A stretch of DNA of 64,000 nt from Cetobacterium sp050033475 (lineage in GTDB: Bacteria; Fusobacteriota; Fusobacteriia; Fusobacteriales; Fusobacteriaceae): positions 1,488,001-1,552,000 of the forward strand of contig NZ_CP188319.1 in assembly GCF_050033475.1 (NCBI RefSeq), read 5' to 3'. Shown piece by piece: positions 42,077 through 51,406 of the stretch (positions are counted from its first letter, which is position 1; each line of letters starts with the position of its first letter). Below the pieces are notes generated by a model. It was not told the origin of the DNA. It saw nothing but the letters and a program-made list of their open reading frames with translations, and did no database searches. A program made the position numbers and the translations under genes.

Positions 42077-43642
42077 ATGGGAGGGAGTATACAGGAATAT
42101 TTTCTGTATGCGAAAATGATGGAACAGAAAAAGAAAAGAAAGAGTTTCCCCACAGCATTTACGGTATTATTTATTATTTTAATTTTATCTGCTATTCTTA
42201 CCTATATTATTCCTTCAGGAAGATTTTCTAGATTAACCTACGACAGTCAAACTAACGAATTTGTTGTTACAGATTATGAAGATAAATCTATTACAGAACC
42301 GGCTACCCAGGAAGTTTTGGATAAACTAAATATTCAACTGGAACTTTCTAAATTTAAAGATGGAGTTATAAAAAAACCTCTAGCTATTCCTGGAACTTAT
42401 ACTAGAATAGCTCAACATCCTCAGGGAATTTCTGAAATATTAGAAGCTCCTATTCAAGGTATCATGGACACAGTGGATATTATGATATTTGTTTTAATTT
42501 TAGGTGGTATTATAGGACTTGTTAATAAGGTAGGAGCTTTTGAAGCTGGAATGGCTGCCCTTTCAAAGAAAACTAAAGGAAAAGAATTTCTCTTGGTATC
42601 CATCATATTCTTTTTAACAACCCTAGGAGGAACAACCTTTGGATTGGCAGAAGAAACCATCGCCTTTTATCCAATACTGATGCCAATCTTTTTAATCAGT
42701 GGATTCGATGCAATTACATGTATTGCCGCAATCTATCTAGGATCATGTATTGGAACAATGTTCTCCACAGTAAATCCTTTCTCAGTGGTTATTGCATCCA
42801 ACGCTGCAGGAATTAGTTTTACCGCAGGACTTACCTTTAGAATTGTAGCTCTTTCCATTGCCTTTTTAATTACTCTTGGTTATATGTATTGGTATGCTAA
42901 AAAAGTTACCAATGATCCTACAAAATCATTGACATATGATAATAAAGAGCAAATTCATAATAGATTCCTTGGAGACTACGATAAGGAAGAAGAAAATAAT
43001 GAAGTTGTATTTACAATTAGAAAAAAATTAATTTTAACAATTTTCTCCCTAGCATTTTTAATTATGATTTGGGGTGTTTCTAGTGCTGGTTGGTGGTTCG
43101 AAGAAATGTCAGCTCTATTCCTTGGAGTATCTATTATCATAATTTTCCTTTCTGGTTTATCTGAAAAGGAAGCAGTAAGTACATTTATTTCTGGAGCTGC
43201 AGATTTAGTTGGTGTTGTTTTAACAATTGGTCTTGCTAGATCTATTAATATTATCCTAGACCAAGGACATATTTCCGATACACTTTTAGATTATTCAATT
43301 AATTTAGTTTCAGGTATGAGTGGATGGTTATTTGCCGTAACTCAAATGGTGGTGTTCTCCTTCCTTGGATTCTTCATTCCATCGTCCTCTGGACTTGCAG
43401 TGCTAACAATGCCAATTATGGCTCCTTTAGCAGATAGTGTTGGACTTTCTAGAGAAATTGTAATTAATGCCTATAACTGGGGACAGGGACTTATGGCCTT
43501 TATTACACCAACAGGTTTAATTCTTGTTACTTTAGAAATGGCAGAAACAACCTTCGATAGATGGTTAAAGTATGTTTTACCTCTTATGGCAATAATTGGA
43601 CTTTATGCCGTGGTTATGTTAATAATTAGTACTTTACTATAG
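42077..43642 (+). CDS. YfcC family membrane transporter
   Basis: 521 residues from ATG 42077. About twelve membrane helices; FPTAFTVLFIILILSAILTYIIPSGRF near the start and PSSSGLAVLTMPIMAPLAD and GLMAFITPTGLIL late are typical of the YfcC/DcuC-like ion-transporter superfamily, thought to carry amino acids or carboxylates. The start is uncertain: GGGAGGGAG lies inside codons 2-4, and ATG codons at 42116 and 42119 (MMEQKKKRK) give a more usual N-terminus. An ATACAG/CTGTAT inverted repeat (42089-42109) lies between. Single gene. Confidence 0.85.
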   Translation: MGGSIQEYFLYAKMMEQKKKRKSFPTAFTVLFIILILSAILTYIIPSGRFSRLTYDSQTNEFVVTDYEDKSITEPATQEVLDKLNIQLELSKFKDGVIKKPLAIPGTYTRIAQHPQGISEILEAPIQGIMDTVDIMIFVLILGGIIGLVNKVGAFEAGMAALSKKTKGKEFLLVSIIFFLTTLGGTTFGLAEETIAFYPILMPIFLISGFDAITCIAAIYLGSCIGTMFSTVNPFSVVIASNAAGISFTAGLTFRIVALSIAFLITLGYMYWYAKKVTNDPTKSLTYDNKEQIHNRFLGDYDKEEENNEVVFTIRKKLILTIFSLAFLIMIWGVSSAGWWFEEMSALFLGVSIIIIFLSGLSEKEAVSTFISGAADLVGVVLTIGLARSINIILDQGHISDTLLDYSINLVSGMSGWLFAVTQMVVFSFLGFFIPSSSGLAVLTMPIMAPLADSVGLSREIVINAYNWGQGLMAFITPTGLILVTLEMAETTFDRWLKYVLPLMAIIGLYAVVMLIISTLL

Positions 43643-43648
43643 AAATAT

Positions 43649-43693
43649 AAAAGAGAAAGTTTGGATCCAAAAAATCTTAACTTTCTCTTTTTT
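43649..43693. terminator. Bidirectional terminator
   Basis: AAAGAGAAAGTT pairs with AACTTTCTCTTT, loop containing GGATCC. Confidence 0.85.
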
Positions 43694-43697
43694 AATT

Positions 43698-44258
43698 TTA
43701 TATTTTTTTCTTTGTGGCAACAAATACATAGGCCGGTGGAAAATTTAAAAAGACTCTTTTTATTTTATCTATCCTAAAATATCCCTCTATATGATCTTTA
43801 ACTTTTTTAGTATATTGAAATAAAATAAATTTCCCAACTAACATTTTATTTATTTCTTTAAATATAGCTTCTCTCTCTTGGGGTTTAAAATTTAAAAATG
43901 GTAATCCTGAAATTACATAATCTATTTTTTCAACCTTCAGTTCCTTCAAAATATTTTCCAACCTAGAAGCACACCCATTTATTAAAAAAGTATTTTCATC
44001 CATAGGTAAAATCTCTTTTAACTCTTCATAAAATGCTTCATTTAATTCAATCACTATTAACTTGGTGTCTTTATTTTTTCTTTTTAAAATTTCCCTTGTA
44101 AAAACCCCAGTTCCAGGTCCCAATTCAACTATTACACTATTTCCTTGGAAATCAATTTCATCTACCATGGATTTAGTTAAAAATTTTGAACTTGGTATAA
44201 GTGACCCCGTTGATTTGAAATGCATTATAAATTCCTTAATAAATAATAATTTTTTCAT
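43698..44258 (-). CDS. SAM-dependent methyltransferase (PmtA/KsgA-like fold)
   Basis: 186 residues. VIVELGPGTGVFTREIL (about residues 42-58) is the SAM-binding motif and LIVIELNEAFYEEL motif II; VISGLPFLNF (about 119-128) replaces the NLPY-type motif of rRNA dimethylases. Short length and GSLIPSSKFL at the start match the phospholipid N-methyltransferase-like branch. It may methylate a lipid head group, but a different substrate is possible. ATG after GGAG. Stands alone between two terminators. Confidence 0.75.
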   Translation of the reverse strand: MKKLLFIKEFIMHFKSTGSLIPSSKFLTKSMVDEIDFQGNSVIVELGPGTGVFTREILKRKNKDTKLIVIELNEAFYEELKEILPMDENTFLINGCASRLENILKELKVEKIDYVISGLPFLNFKPQEREAIFKEINKMLVGKFILFQYTKKVKDHIEGYFRIDKIKRVFLNFPPAYVFVATKKKI

Positions 44259-44331
44259 TCGGTTTACTCCATTCAGTTTTTAGTTCTTACTATTTTGTTT
44301 ATTCTCCTTATATATAATATTACTTTTTTAA

Positions 44332-44362
44332 GAAAAAAAAAAGAGGACTTTGCATCCTCCTT
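44332..44362 (-). terminator. Terminator of the antiporter gene
   Basis: Minus strand AAGGAGGA, TGCAAAG, TCCTCTT then T-run. Confidence 0.75.
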
Positions 44363-44374
44363 AAATTTATTCAT

Positions 44375-45688
44375 TTATAATACACTTTCAACGATTTTTT
44401 CCTTGGATTTTACACCGTATAAAATTACACCTAAAGCTGAAACAAACATCAAGTAAGGGTAATAATTATATTTCATAATCTCAAAGGATGAAATCCCTGC
44501 CAAGCTTCCAGCAACTAGAAGTTGAGCACCATAGGGGATCATTCCTTGCATTGCACAGGAAAAAGTATCTAAAAGACTAGCTGCTCTCTTCGGTTCAATT
44601 CCATATTCATCAGCTATGTCCTTAGCCAAGGGACCTACCATTATAATAGCAATTGTATTATTTCCCGTACAAATATCTGCTACGGATATAAGAAAGGCTA
44701 TTCCAAGTTCAGCTCCTCTTTTTCCTTTAATTCTAGAACCTACAAAATGAATTAAATAATCCAATCCCTTATTTCCTTTTATTATTCCAACTAAACCACC
44801 TATTAAAATAGAGATTATAAATAAATCTTCCATTCCAATTACTCCATTAGAAACTGCCTTCAATAAACTTATTGGAGTAAAATCACCTAAAAATAAACCT
44901 ATGGCTCCAGCAAATATTGTACTTATAATCAATACCACTAAAACGTTTATTCCTGAAAGAGCTAAACCTAAAACTCCAATATATGGAACAACTTTAATAA
45001 GATTATATTCATAGGTCCCTGTAACTCCATTGTTTTTTCCTAGGGTTATTATTGTTAAAATTATCCCTGTAATTATAGCCGCTGGTAAAACTATTTTTAT
45101 ATTGGCCTTGAATTTATCCTTCATATCACAATTTTGAGTCTTAGCTGCTGCAATTGTTGTATCTGAAAGCATAGACAGATTATCTCCAAACATTGCTCCA
45201 CCTACAACTGCTCCCACACAGATTCCCAATGTTATTCCAGTTTGTTCTGAAAGTCCTAGAGCTATAGGAGTTAGAGAAACTATGGTTCCCATGGAAGTTC
45301 CTATGGAAAGAGAGATGAAACATCCTATTATAAATAATCCTGCCACCAAAACATTTCCAGGTAAAATTGATAATCCTAAATTAACTGTAGAAGTTATCGC
45401 TCCCATTTCCTTTGCCACATTGGCAAATCCTCCAGCTAGAAGAAATATTATCCCCATCAGAATTATATTCTGATCTCCAGCTCCCTTACAGAAATTTTCT
45501 ATTTTTGTTTTCAAAGGAAGTTCTCTATTCATAAGAACTCCACCTATGGCACTGATGATAAAGGCCACATTCACAGGCATATTATTAAAATCCCCTGTTA
45601 TAAATCCAGTTCCTAAAAATAAAAGTAAGAACAGCATCATCGGGGCCAACCCCCAGATATTACCTTGAATTTTTTCTTCATTTTTCAT
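44375..45688 (-). CDS. Na+/H+ antiporter, NhaC family
   Basis: Start chosen at ATG 45688 behind AGAGGAGGGG; the upstream ATG 45733 would put that site inside the gene. 437 residues with about eleven membrane helices. GTSMGTIVSLTPIALGL, GGAMFGDNLSMLSDTTIAAAKTQ and FSCAMQGMIPYGAQLL are blocks of the NhaC/malate-lactate antiporter superfamily. It exchanges Na+ for H+ or for an organic acid. It is divergent from the PTS-IIA/CBS gene, a neighbour that may regulate it. Confidence 0.88.
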   Translation of the reverse strand: MKNEEKIQGNIWGLAPMMLFLLLFLGTGFITGDFNNMPVNVAFIISAIGGVLMNRELPLKTKIENFCKGAGDQNIILMGIIFLLAGGFANVAKEMGAITSTVNLGLSILPGNVLVAGLFIIGCFISLSIGTSMGTIVSLTPIALGLSEQTGITLGICVGAVVGGAMFGDNLSMLSDTTIAAAKTQNCDMKDKFKANIKIVLPAAIITGIILTIITLGKNNGVTGTYEYNLIKVVPYIGVLGLALSGINVLVVLIISTIFAGAIGLFLGDFTPISLLKAVSNGVIGMEDLFIISILIGGLVGIIKGNKGLDYLIHFVGSRIKGKRGAELGIAFLISVADICTGNNTIAIIMVGPLAKDIADEYGIEPKRAASLLDTFSCAMQGMIPYGAQLLVAGSLAGISSFEIMKYNYYPYLMFVSALGVILYGVKSKEKIVESVL

Positions 45689-45835
45689 GTTAACCCCTCC
45701 TCTTTCATGTTTTTTTCTATTATTTTTTGACATTTACTAAAAATTTTGTCTTAGTATACTACAAATTAAACACAATGTAAATATTTTTCAGAAATTTAAT
45801 TGAATTGAAAAAAACTTTTCTTTTATCTTTAATTG

Positions 45836-45864
45836 TTGATTTTTAATCTACCCTGAACTATAAT
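45836..45864 (+). promoter_or_regulatory. Promoter of the IIA-CBS gene
   Basis: TTGATT (45836-45841), 17 bases, TATAAT (45859-45864). Confidence 0.65.
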
Positions 45865-45912
45865 TCTTGTATAGAAGGGTCACTTTAATAATGTAGGGAA
45901 AAAGGAGAGATT

Positions 45913-46836
45913 ATGAAATTAGAAAATTATATAGATGAAGATTCTATTTATATCAATGTTCCAGGTAATAATATCCAAGAGGTTACAGATTTTATTCTTA
46001 ATCAAGAAAAAAAGAAAAACTCAGAAATTGAAAAGGAATTCTCCTTAATAAGGGATGCTTTAAATAAAAGAGAGCAACAGGCTTCCACATATTTAGATGC
46101 CGGTATAGCAATTCCCCATTGTAAGCTAGATTATTTTGATGATATTTATATTGGTATTGGTATCCTTGAAAAACCATTTATAATGAAGGATGTTCTTGAT
46201 AATCCTCAGGAAGTTTCAACGGTAATACTTATTATAGCCGATATTCTAGAAAGTAAAAAAATTCTAAAAATTATGTCAGGTATATCTCGAATGATATTAA
46301 ACAATGAAAATAATATAAAATTCCTATCCACTCTTAAATCTCCTCAAGAAATTTTAAATAAAATAAAAGAAATCAATATAGATATAGATCATAATATTAT
46401 TGCAGAGGATCTTTACAACTGTGAAATTTCCCCTGTAAAATTAACAGATACCTTAGAGTATGTGGCCACTAAAATAGTAAAGGAAAAAATTATGGGCCTT
46501 CCTGTGGTAGATGAAAATAATACCTTCCTTGGAGAGGTAACTGAAAAAGAACTTATTGAATTTGGGATGCCTAAATATATAAATCTTTTAAACGATGTAA
46601 ATTTTTTAGCTATGAATGATCCCTTTGAACACTATTTAATAAATGAAAAATTTGTAAAAGTAGAAGAAATTTATAAAAAAGAAAATGTTATTTCTGTGGA
46701 AAAGAAAACACCTCTTATGGAAATTTGCTATCTTTTTATGAGTAAGGGAGTTACAAGAATTTATGTAACTGAAAAGCAAAAATATGTGGGAATTATTTTC
46801 CGTTCAGATATTATAAAAAAAATTTTGCATGTTTAA
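45913..46836 (+). CDS. PTS EIIA-like domain fused to two CBS domains
   Basis: 307 residues. The N-terminal half (about 1-150) is an EIIA of the fructose/mannitol/Ntr type: DAGIAIPHCKLDYFDDIYIGIGIL contains the phospho-acceptor His 69. The C-terminal half has two CBS motifs (about 155-215 and 240-305), with IMGLPVVDENNTFLGEVTEKEL and VTRIYVTEKQKYVGIIFRSDI. Not linked to an EIIB/EIIC, so it is probably regulatory, sensing both PTS phosphorylation and a nucleotide. Divergent from nhaC-like, suggesting control of ion homeostasis. ATG after AAAGGAGAG. Confidence 0.85.
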   Translation: MKLENYIDEDSIYINVPGNNIQEVTDFILNQEKKKNSEIEKEFSLIRDALNKREQQASTYLDAGIAIPHCKLDYFDDIYIGIGILEKPFIMKDVLDNPQEVSTVILIIADILESKKILKIMSGISRMILNNENNIKFLSTLKSPQEILNKIKEINIDIDHNIIAEDLYNCEISPVKLTDTLEYVATKIVKEKIMGLPVVDENNTFLGEVTEKELIEFGMPKYINLLNDVNFLAMNDPFEHYLINEKFVKVEEIYKKENVISVEKKTPLMEICYLFMSKGVTRIYVTEKQKYVGIIFRSDIIKKILHV

Positions 46837-46907
46837 TATTTTTAGGGCATACTTCTAATAATGGGAGATAATTCTCTCAATCAAGGTTTTTAGGAGGGTT
46901 ACTTATT

Positions 46908-47687
46908 ATGAAAAAGTTAGCATTGTTATCTTTAATTTTAAGTTTTAGTTCTCTTGCTTTTGGGAAGGAAGCAATTGTTCAACCTGCCATTGAAGAAGAA
47001 GTTGTTCAAGAAGTTATCGTTGCCCCTGCTCCTGTGGTAGAAGCTCCTGTTCTTAAGGATCATATTTATTTTAGATTCGGAGGAAATCTTTGGGATAGAT
47101 ATTCTAAATATTCTTTTGATCCTAATAATGGAGATCCAAGTGAAAAAATATCCAATGGTAAAACTAAGAATTTTGGTTATGAATTTGCAATAGAAGGAAC
47201 TAGAAGTATTACTCCTGAATTTGAACTTGGACTTGGAGTTGCTTATCAAGTTCATAATAAGAATAAAAGCAAAAGTGAAACCGAAACTGTTATTCTAAGA
47301 GCTCCTGCTGCAAACACTATAACATCAACCATGGGAAGATATAATTCTGTTCCTGTTTATGTAACTGGTAAATATAATTTCCATACAGATTCTCCATGGA
47401 CTCCATATTTAAAAGCTAATTTAGGATACTCTTTCAATATTAATGAAAAAGATTCTAAAGAAACTAATGGTATTGACTCCTACTCCTATAAAACTAAAGT
47501 TAAAAATGGACTATATACTGGTATTGGTGCTGGGGTAGAATATAATAACTTCCTAGTTGATATAATGTATCAAACTAATTTTGCCAAGGCTTCATTAAAA
47601 AACAAAGAAACTGGAGAAACTTCTAAAAATAAAAAATTCAACTACTCTGCAGTTACTCTATCTGTAGGATATAAATTAGATATGTAA
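46908..47687 (+). CDS. Outer-membrane beta-barrel protein, copy 1
   Basis: 259 residues with signal peptide (LALLSLILSFSSLAFG). An acidic and Pro/Ala-rich stretch (EEEVVQEVIVAPAPVVEAPV, residues about 29-48) precedes a predicted eight-strand barrel with alternating aromatic strands: IYFRFGG, FELGLGVAYQ, PVYVTGKYNF, PYLKANLGYSF, GLYTGIGAGVEY, AVTLSVGYKL. No enzymatic residues visible; likely a small porin or adhesion-type surface barrel. A paralogue follows. AGGAGGG ribosome site. Confidence 0.82.
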   Translation: MKKLALLSLILSFSSLAFGKEAIVQPAIEEEVVQEVIVAPAPVVEAPVLKDHIYFRFGGNLWDRYSKYSFDPNNGDPSEKISNGKTKNFGYEFAIEGTRSITPEFELGLGVAYQVHNKNKSKSETETVILRAPAANTITSTMGRYNSVPVYVTGKYNFHTDSPWTPYLKANLGYSFNINEKDSKETNGIDSYSYKTKVKNGLYTGIGAGVEYNNFLVDIMYQTNFAKASLKNKETGETSKNKKFNYSAVTLSVGYKLDM

Positions 47688-47696
47688 TTATCATTA

Positions 47697-47727
47697 AAAG
47701 GCCCTTACAACCATGTAAGGGTTTTTA
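47697..47727 (+). terminator. Terminator between the two barrel genes
   Basis: CCCTTACA, ACCA, TGTAAGGG then T-run. Confidence 0.9.
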
Positions 47728-47866
47728 TTTTTGTCATGTTTTTTTCAATTTTGTGTATTTTTTTAAATATTTTGTGACTATTTTACAAAAACTTTTCTTT
47801 CTTATAATATAATTTCCCCATAGAAAGTTATCAAAAAATAAATTACTATGGGAGGTTTGTTATATT

Positions 47867-48616
47867 ATGAAAAAATTAGCTTTATTAACTTTAGTTTTAG
47901 GTTTTAGTTCTTTTGCCTTTGGAAAGGAAGCAATTGTTCAACCAGTTATGGAAGAGGAAATTGTTCAAGAGATTGTTGTGGCTCCTGCTCCAATTATAGA
48001 AGCACCTGTTATGATAGAGACTTCTAAAAATCATTTATATTTTAGATTTGGTGGAGATGTTTACTCTAAATATTCTAAATATTCTTTAAAAGATGGTGGG
48101 GATTCTACAAAAATATCAAATGGAAAAACTAAAGGATTTGGTTATGAGTTTGCTCTAGAGGGAACTAGAAGTTTAACTGATAATTTTGAATTAGGACTTG
48201 GAGTTGCTTACCAAGGACATAATAAAAATAAGACTTTTACAATTGGAGGACCTGGAAAAACTGTAACTGTTGGAAAATATGATTCTGTTCCAGTTTATGT
48301 AACTGGTAAATATAATTTCAATACTGAAAGTCAATTTAAACCTTATTTAAAAGCTAACTTAGGATATAATTTCAATATTAATGAAAAGGATACTAAAATT
48401 GGTGGAGAATCACTTTTTAAAACTACAGTTAAAAATGGATTATATACTGGTATTGGTGCTGGGGTAGAATATAACAATTTCCTAGTTGACTTAATGTACC
48501 AAACTAACTTTGCTAAGGCTTCATTAAAAGATAAAGAAGATGGAGAATCATTAAAAAAATCTAAATTAGATTATTCAAGAGTTACTTTATCAGTTGGATA
48601 TAAATTAGATATATAA
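47867..48616 (+). CDS. Outer-membrane beta-barrel protein, copy 2
   Basis: 249 residues, clearly paralogous to the preceding gene: same signal peptide pattern (LALLTLVLGFSSFAFG), the same acidic linker (EEEIVQEIVVAPAPIIEAPV), and near-identical strands GLYTGIGAGVEYNNFLVD and MYQTNFAKASLK. Loops differ in length and sequence, consistent with surface variation after duplication. It has its own promoter (TTTACA, TAATAT near 47787-47814) and terminator, so the copies can be expressed separately. Confidence 0.82.
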   Translation: MKKLALLTLVLGFSSFAFGKEAIVQPVMEEEIVQEIVVAPAPIIEAPVMIETSKNHLYFRFGGDVYSKYSKYSLKDGGDSTKISNGKTKGFGYEFALEGTRSLTDNFELGLGVAYQGHNKNKTFTIGGPGKTVTVGKYDSVPVYVTGKYNFNTESQFKPYLKANLGYNFNINEKDTKIGGESLFKTTVKNGLYTGIGAGVEYNNFLVDLMYQTNFAKASLKDKEDGESLKKSKLDYSRVTLSVGYKLDI

Positions 48617-48683
48617 TAGATATCTCTCCTTTTATGTGTTAATATTAAATAGATAAACAAAATATACAAAATATACAATTATT

Positions 48684-48720
48684 AGATACCTGCATGATAG
48701 TGTAGGTATCTTATTTTTTT
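48684..48720 (+). terminator. Terminator after second barrel gene
   Basis: AGATACCT pairs with AGGTATCT, T-run; it ends two bases before the next ribosome site, so the next gene depends on read-through or a nearby promoter. Confidence 0.75.
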
Positions 48721-48732
48721 AGGAGGATTCTT

Positions 48733-50142
48733 ATGAATAAAAAAAATTCTTTTAGGAAATTTTACTTTATCTTTTTTATTTTATTTTCCCTATGGACATA
48801 TCCTACATTTTCTTCTCCAAATGAAATAGATTCCCACCTGGCAACCTTGGTCAATGATTCTTTTAACAACTACTATTCAAAAAAAACAGATATTGATTTA
48901 GACTCAGATTATTTTTCAATTAATTATGATTCAGAACCTTCTATAGTTATTTTAAATAACCATCCTACAAATCCCTATTGGATGAAAAATATTCCTCAAT
49001 TACAGTGGTCTAACTGGACTAAATTTTATTCTGATAATTTTTATATCAGTAATTTTAAAATAAAAAATAAAACTCCAGTTGTAATAGCTAATATTTTTGG
49101 ATGGAGAGGTATTTATTACACTATAGTTCTTTTAAATAACAATGAACTTTCATATTTAAAAGAAATGTTAATGTCCAATCTTACTTCTGATCAACTTTAT
49201 AAGTTAATAAGTAAAATTGAAATATCTAGTGAAAGAATATTTCCAACTGAAACAAATATAGCCGGAATTTTTAGAAATATTTTTCAATACAAGGGAGAAT
49301 TCTATATGATTCTTGGAGATAATATCTACGATAAAACTTCCTTTAATATAACTAAAATTGATACCAATCCACCAAAGATAATTTATGAGAAAGTTTTTCC
49401 AAGTTTTAAATACTCTAAAAATTTAAATTTTACAGAAAAATTAATTTATGAAACTTCTTCCTTGGCAAAATTGGATAATAAACTTCATGAAACCTATAAT
49501 AATTCTAGAAAATATTTAACCGATGAAGCAGGAAAAAATTTACAAAGTGAACAAATTAATTTTTTAAAAGAAAGAAATACCCTTAAAGATATCCCCGCTA
49601 TAGAAAAAATTTATAAAAATAGAATTAAATATCTAGAAAATAAAATTTCTTTAGAAGAAAATAAGCCTCTTATAATAAAAGAAACTGATCCCAATATTTT
49701 AAAATCCTTAAATGGTAGTTGGATTTTAAATAAATATTATGAATATAATAACATTGGAACTGGAGAAGAATATGCTCCATGCTATAAAATTATTTTCAAT
49801 TATCCCTATGTGAGAGTTTTATATACAGATGGAACCTATGATGATTTTAAAATTATAAAAAGTGAATCTATTTCCTATTATTGGATAGAGTATTATTTTA
49901 ATAAGGAGAGCATTGGATTAGCTGGAAGCGCCGGTGGAGAACTTAGACTTCCTTACTATGGCACCTATAACGGAATTACCTGTATCAGTTCCTCAGGAAA
50001 AGAGCCTCTATATTTAGGTTATAGCATCAATGAAAAAGGAGATAAATCCTTTACCATAGGTTTTGTCCATCCTTTAAGTCTTTTAGATAATTTACCATTT
50101 ATCTATGATGGCTATACTCTTAAGAAAAATACTTCCAAATAA
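48733..50142 (+). CDS. Secreted protein with LprI-like helical domain
   Basis: 469 residues with signal peptide (FYFIFFILFSLWTYPTFS). About residues 240-310 read SSLAKLDNKLHETY, LQSEQINFLKERN and IYKNRIKYLE, the pattern of lysozyme-inhibitor LprI-like (DUF1311) domains but without the usual Cys pair. The N-terminal 230 and C-terminal 140 residues are unnamed; the latter has WILNKYYEYNN and FKIIKSES, suggestive of a lipocalin-like beta barrel. It may act in envelope defence, for instance against lysozyme, by inference. AGGAGG ribosome site; no clear partner gene. Confidence 0.65.
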   Translation: MNKKNSFRKFYFIFFILFSLWTYPTFSSPNEIDSHLATLVNDSFNNYYSKKTDIDLDSDYFSINYDSEPSIVILNNHPTNPYWMKNIPQLQWSNWTKFYSDNFYISNFKIKNKTPVVIANIFGWRGIYYTIVLLNNNELSYLKEMLMSNLTSDQLYKLISKIEISSERIFPTETNIAGIFRNIFQYKGEFYMILGDNIYDKTSFNITKIDTNPPKIIYEKVFPSFKYSKNLNFTEKLIYETSSLAKLDNKLHETYNNSRKYLTDEAGKNLQSEQINFLKERNTLKDIPAIEKIYKNRIKYLENKISLEENKPLIIKETDPNILKSLNGSWILNKYYEYNNIGTGEEYAPCYKIIFNYPYVRVLYTDGTYDDFKIIKSESISYYWIEYYFNKESIGLAGSAGGELRLPYYGTYNGITCISSSGKEPLYLGYSINEKGDKSFTIGFVHPLSLLDNLPFIYDGYTLKKNTSK

Positions 50143-50168
50143 AAAAAGCCCTCAATCTTTTGGGGGCT
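50141..50168. terminator. Bidirectional terminator (mtnK side stronger)
   Basis: AGCCCTCAA pairs with TTGGGGGCT; on the minus strand a seven-T tail follows, ending the aldolase-mtnA-mtnK operon. Confidence 0.75.
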
Positions 50169-50203
50169 AATTTAATCTAAACTTTTCTTCCTAGATTTAA
50201 ATT

Positions 50204-51394
50204 CTATAAAAATAACTCTCTACCACTTTTAATTTCATATCTATTTTTTATAAAATTAATTCCAATTCCAATGAGCTTTCTTTCCACAAGAATTCTCTTA
50301 TCCATATCCTCTATGGATGTTATTTCCATAACCTTTGAATCTCCCACAACTCTTCTAATTATTTCTAGCCCTGCCATTCCCACAGAATCTGCCATGACCT
50401 CCTTCAAATACCACTCTTTAAATTCCTCAGTGGCATAGAGAGGACTTTTTACCCATTTATCATAATTTACTTTAAATTTCTCAACAAATAAATCAAAAAC
50501 TTCCTCTATGGTATTTCTAAGCCAAAATAAAAATCTATCCTTTTCTTCCCCCTCCTCCAAAAGATAACTTCTATTTATCAATGGAAAAAATAAGTTTCCA
50601 ATTACATTTCCCACATCATACCCCATAGGACCATAGAAGGAAAACTCTGGGTCTATTACCTTCATTCCCTTTTCATTTATAAAAATAGAACCTGAATGTA
50701 AATCTCCATGAATTAAAGACTGACTATTATTCATAAAATTATTTTTAAGTTTTGCCACATGACCATGAAGTTCCTCATCTCCATAGAGATATTTTTCAAC
50801 AAAGTCTTCATTGCCCTCTATAACTATATTTCTATTTTTATTATTTGTATAGGGCTCTGTAAAAACTAAACATTCTGAAATATCACAAAGTTCCTTGTTT
50901 ATAAAAAATTTTACTCTCTCCTTTTTTTCCTCTGGATCTAAGATTAAATCCGTTGTACCTAAAAGAGTTCTCACTAAAAAATCACTTATATCTTGAGAAA
51001 AATTTGGAAACATTTTTCCCTGAAGAAGTTCTGTTCTAAGATTTTTATATTTTGATATATCCTCCATGACAATTACACTCATCACTTCATCATACCAATA
51101 AATTTTTGGAACATAATTTCCACCACAGGCTCCCTCTAACTCCAAGGCCTTAGCTTCAATTTTACTTCTATGGATATCTAAGGGTCTTCCTGAGGATCTA
51201 AGTTTTTTGTCTGCCTGTTTTAAAACTACAGATTTTCCACTGGCCCTATCCTTAACTCTAAAAACATAATTTATATTTCCATCCCCTATTTCTTCCCCCT
51301 GTAGATTACTCTCCTTTGAAAAAATATTAAAATATTTCGTATAATCAATTGCATCTTCAACAGTCATAGGGAAATGCTCCTTATATTTTTCCAT
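50204..51394 (-). CDS. mtnK: 5-methylthioribose kinase
   Basis: 396 residues. LIHGDLHSGSIFI (about 235-247) has the catalytic Asp of the APH/choline kinase fold, KVIDPEFSFYGPMGYDVGN the metal-binding motif, and EEIGDGNINYVFRV the glycine loop. MtnK phosphorylates 5-methylthioribose at C1. Last gene of aldolase-mtnA-mtnK. No mtnB/C/D/E of the universal methionine salvage pathway is nearby, so the end product here should be DHAP and an aldehyde rather than methionine. Confidence 0.94.
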   Translation of the reverse strand: MEKYKEHFPMTVEDAIDYTKYFNIFSKESNLQGEEIGDGNINYVFRVKDRASGKSVVLKQADKKLRSSGRPLDIHRSKIEAKALELEGACGGNYVPKIYWYDEVMSVIVMEDISKYKNLRTELLQGKMFPNFSQDISDFLVRTLLGTTDLILDPEEKKERVKFFINKELCDISECLVFTEPYTNNKNRNIVIEGNEDFVEKYLYGDEELHGHVAKLKNNFMNNSQSLIHGDLHSGSIFINEKGMKVIDPEFSFYGPMGYDVGNVIGNLFFPLINRSYLLEEGEEKDRFLFWLRNTIEEVFDLFVEKFKVNYDKWVKSPLYATEEFKEWYLKEVMADSVGMAGLEIIRRVVGDSKVMEITSIEDMDKRILVERKLIGIGINFIKNRYEIKSGRELFL

Positions 51395-51406
51395 AACCCC
51401 TCTCCT

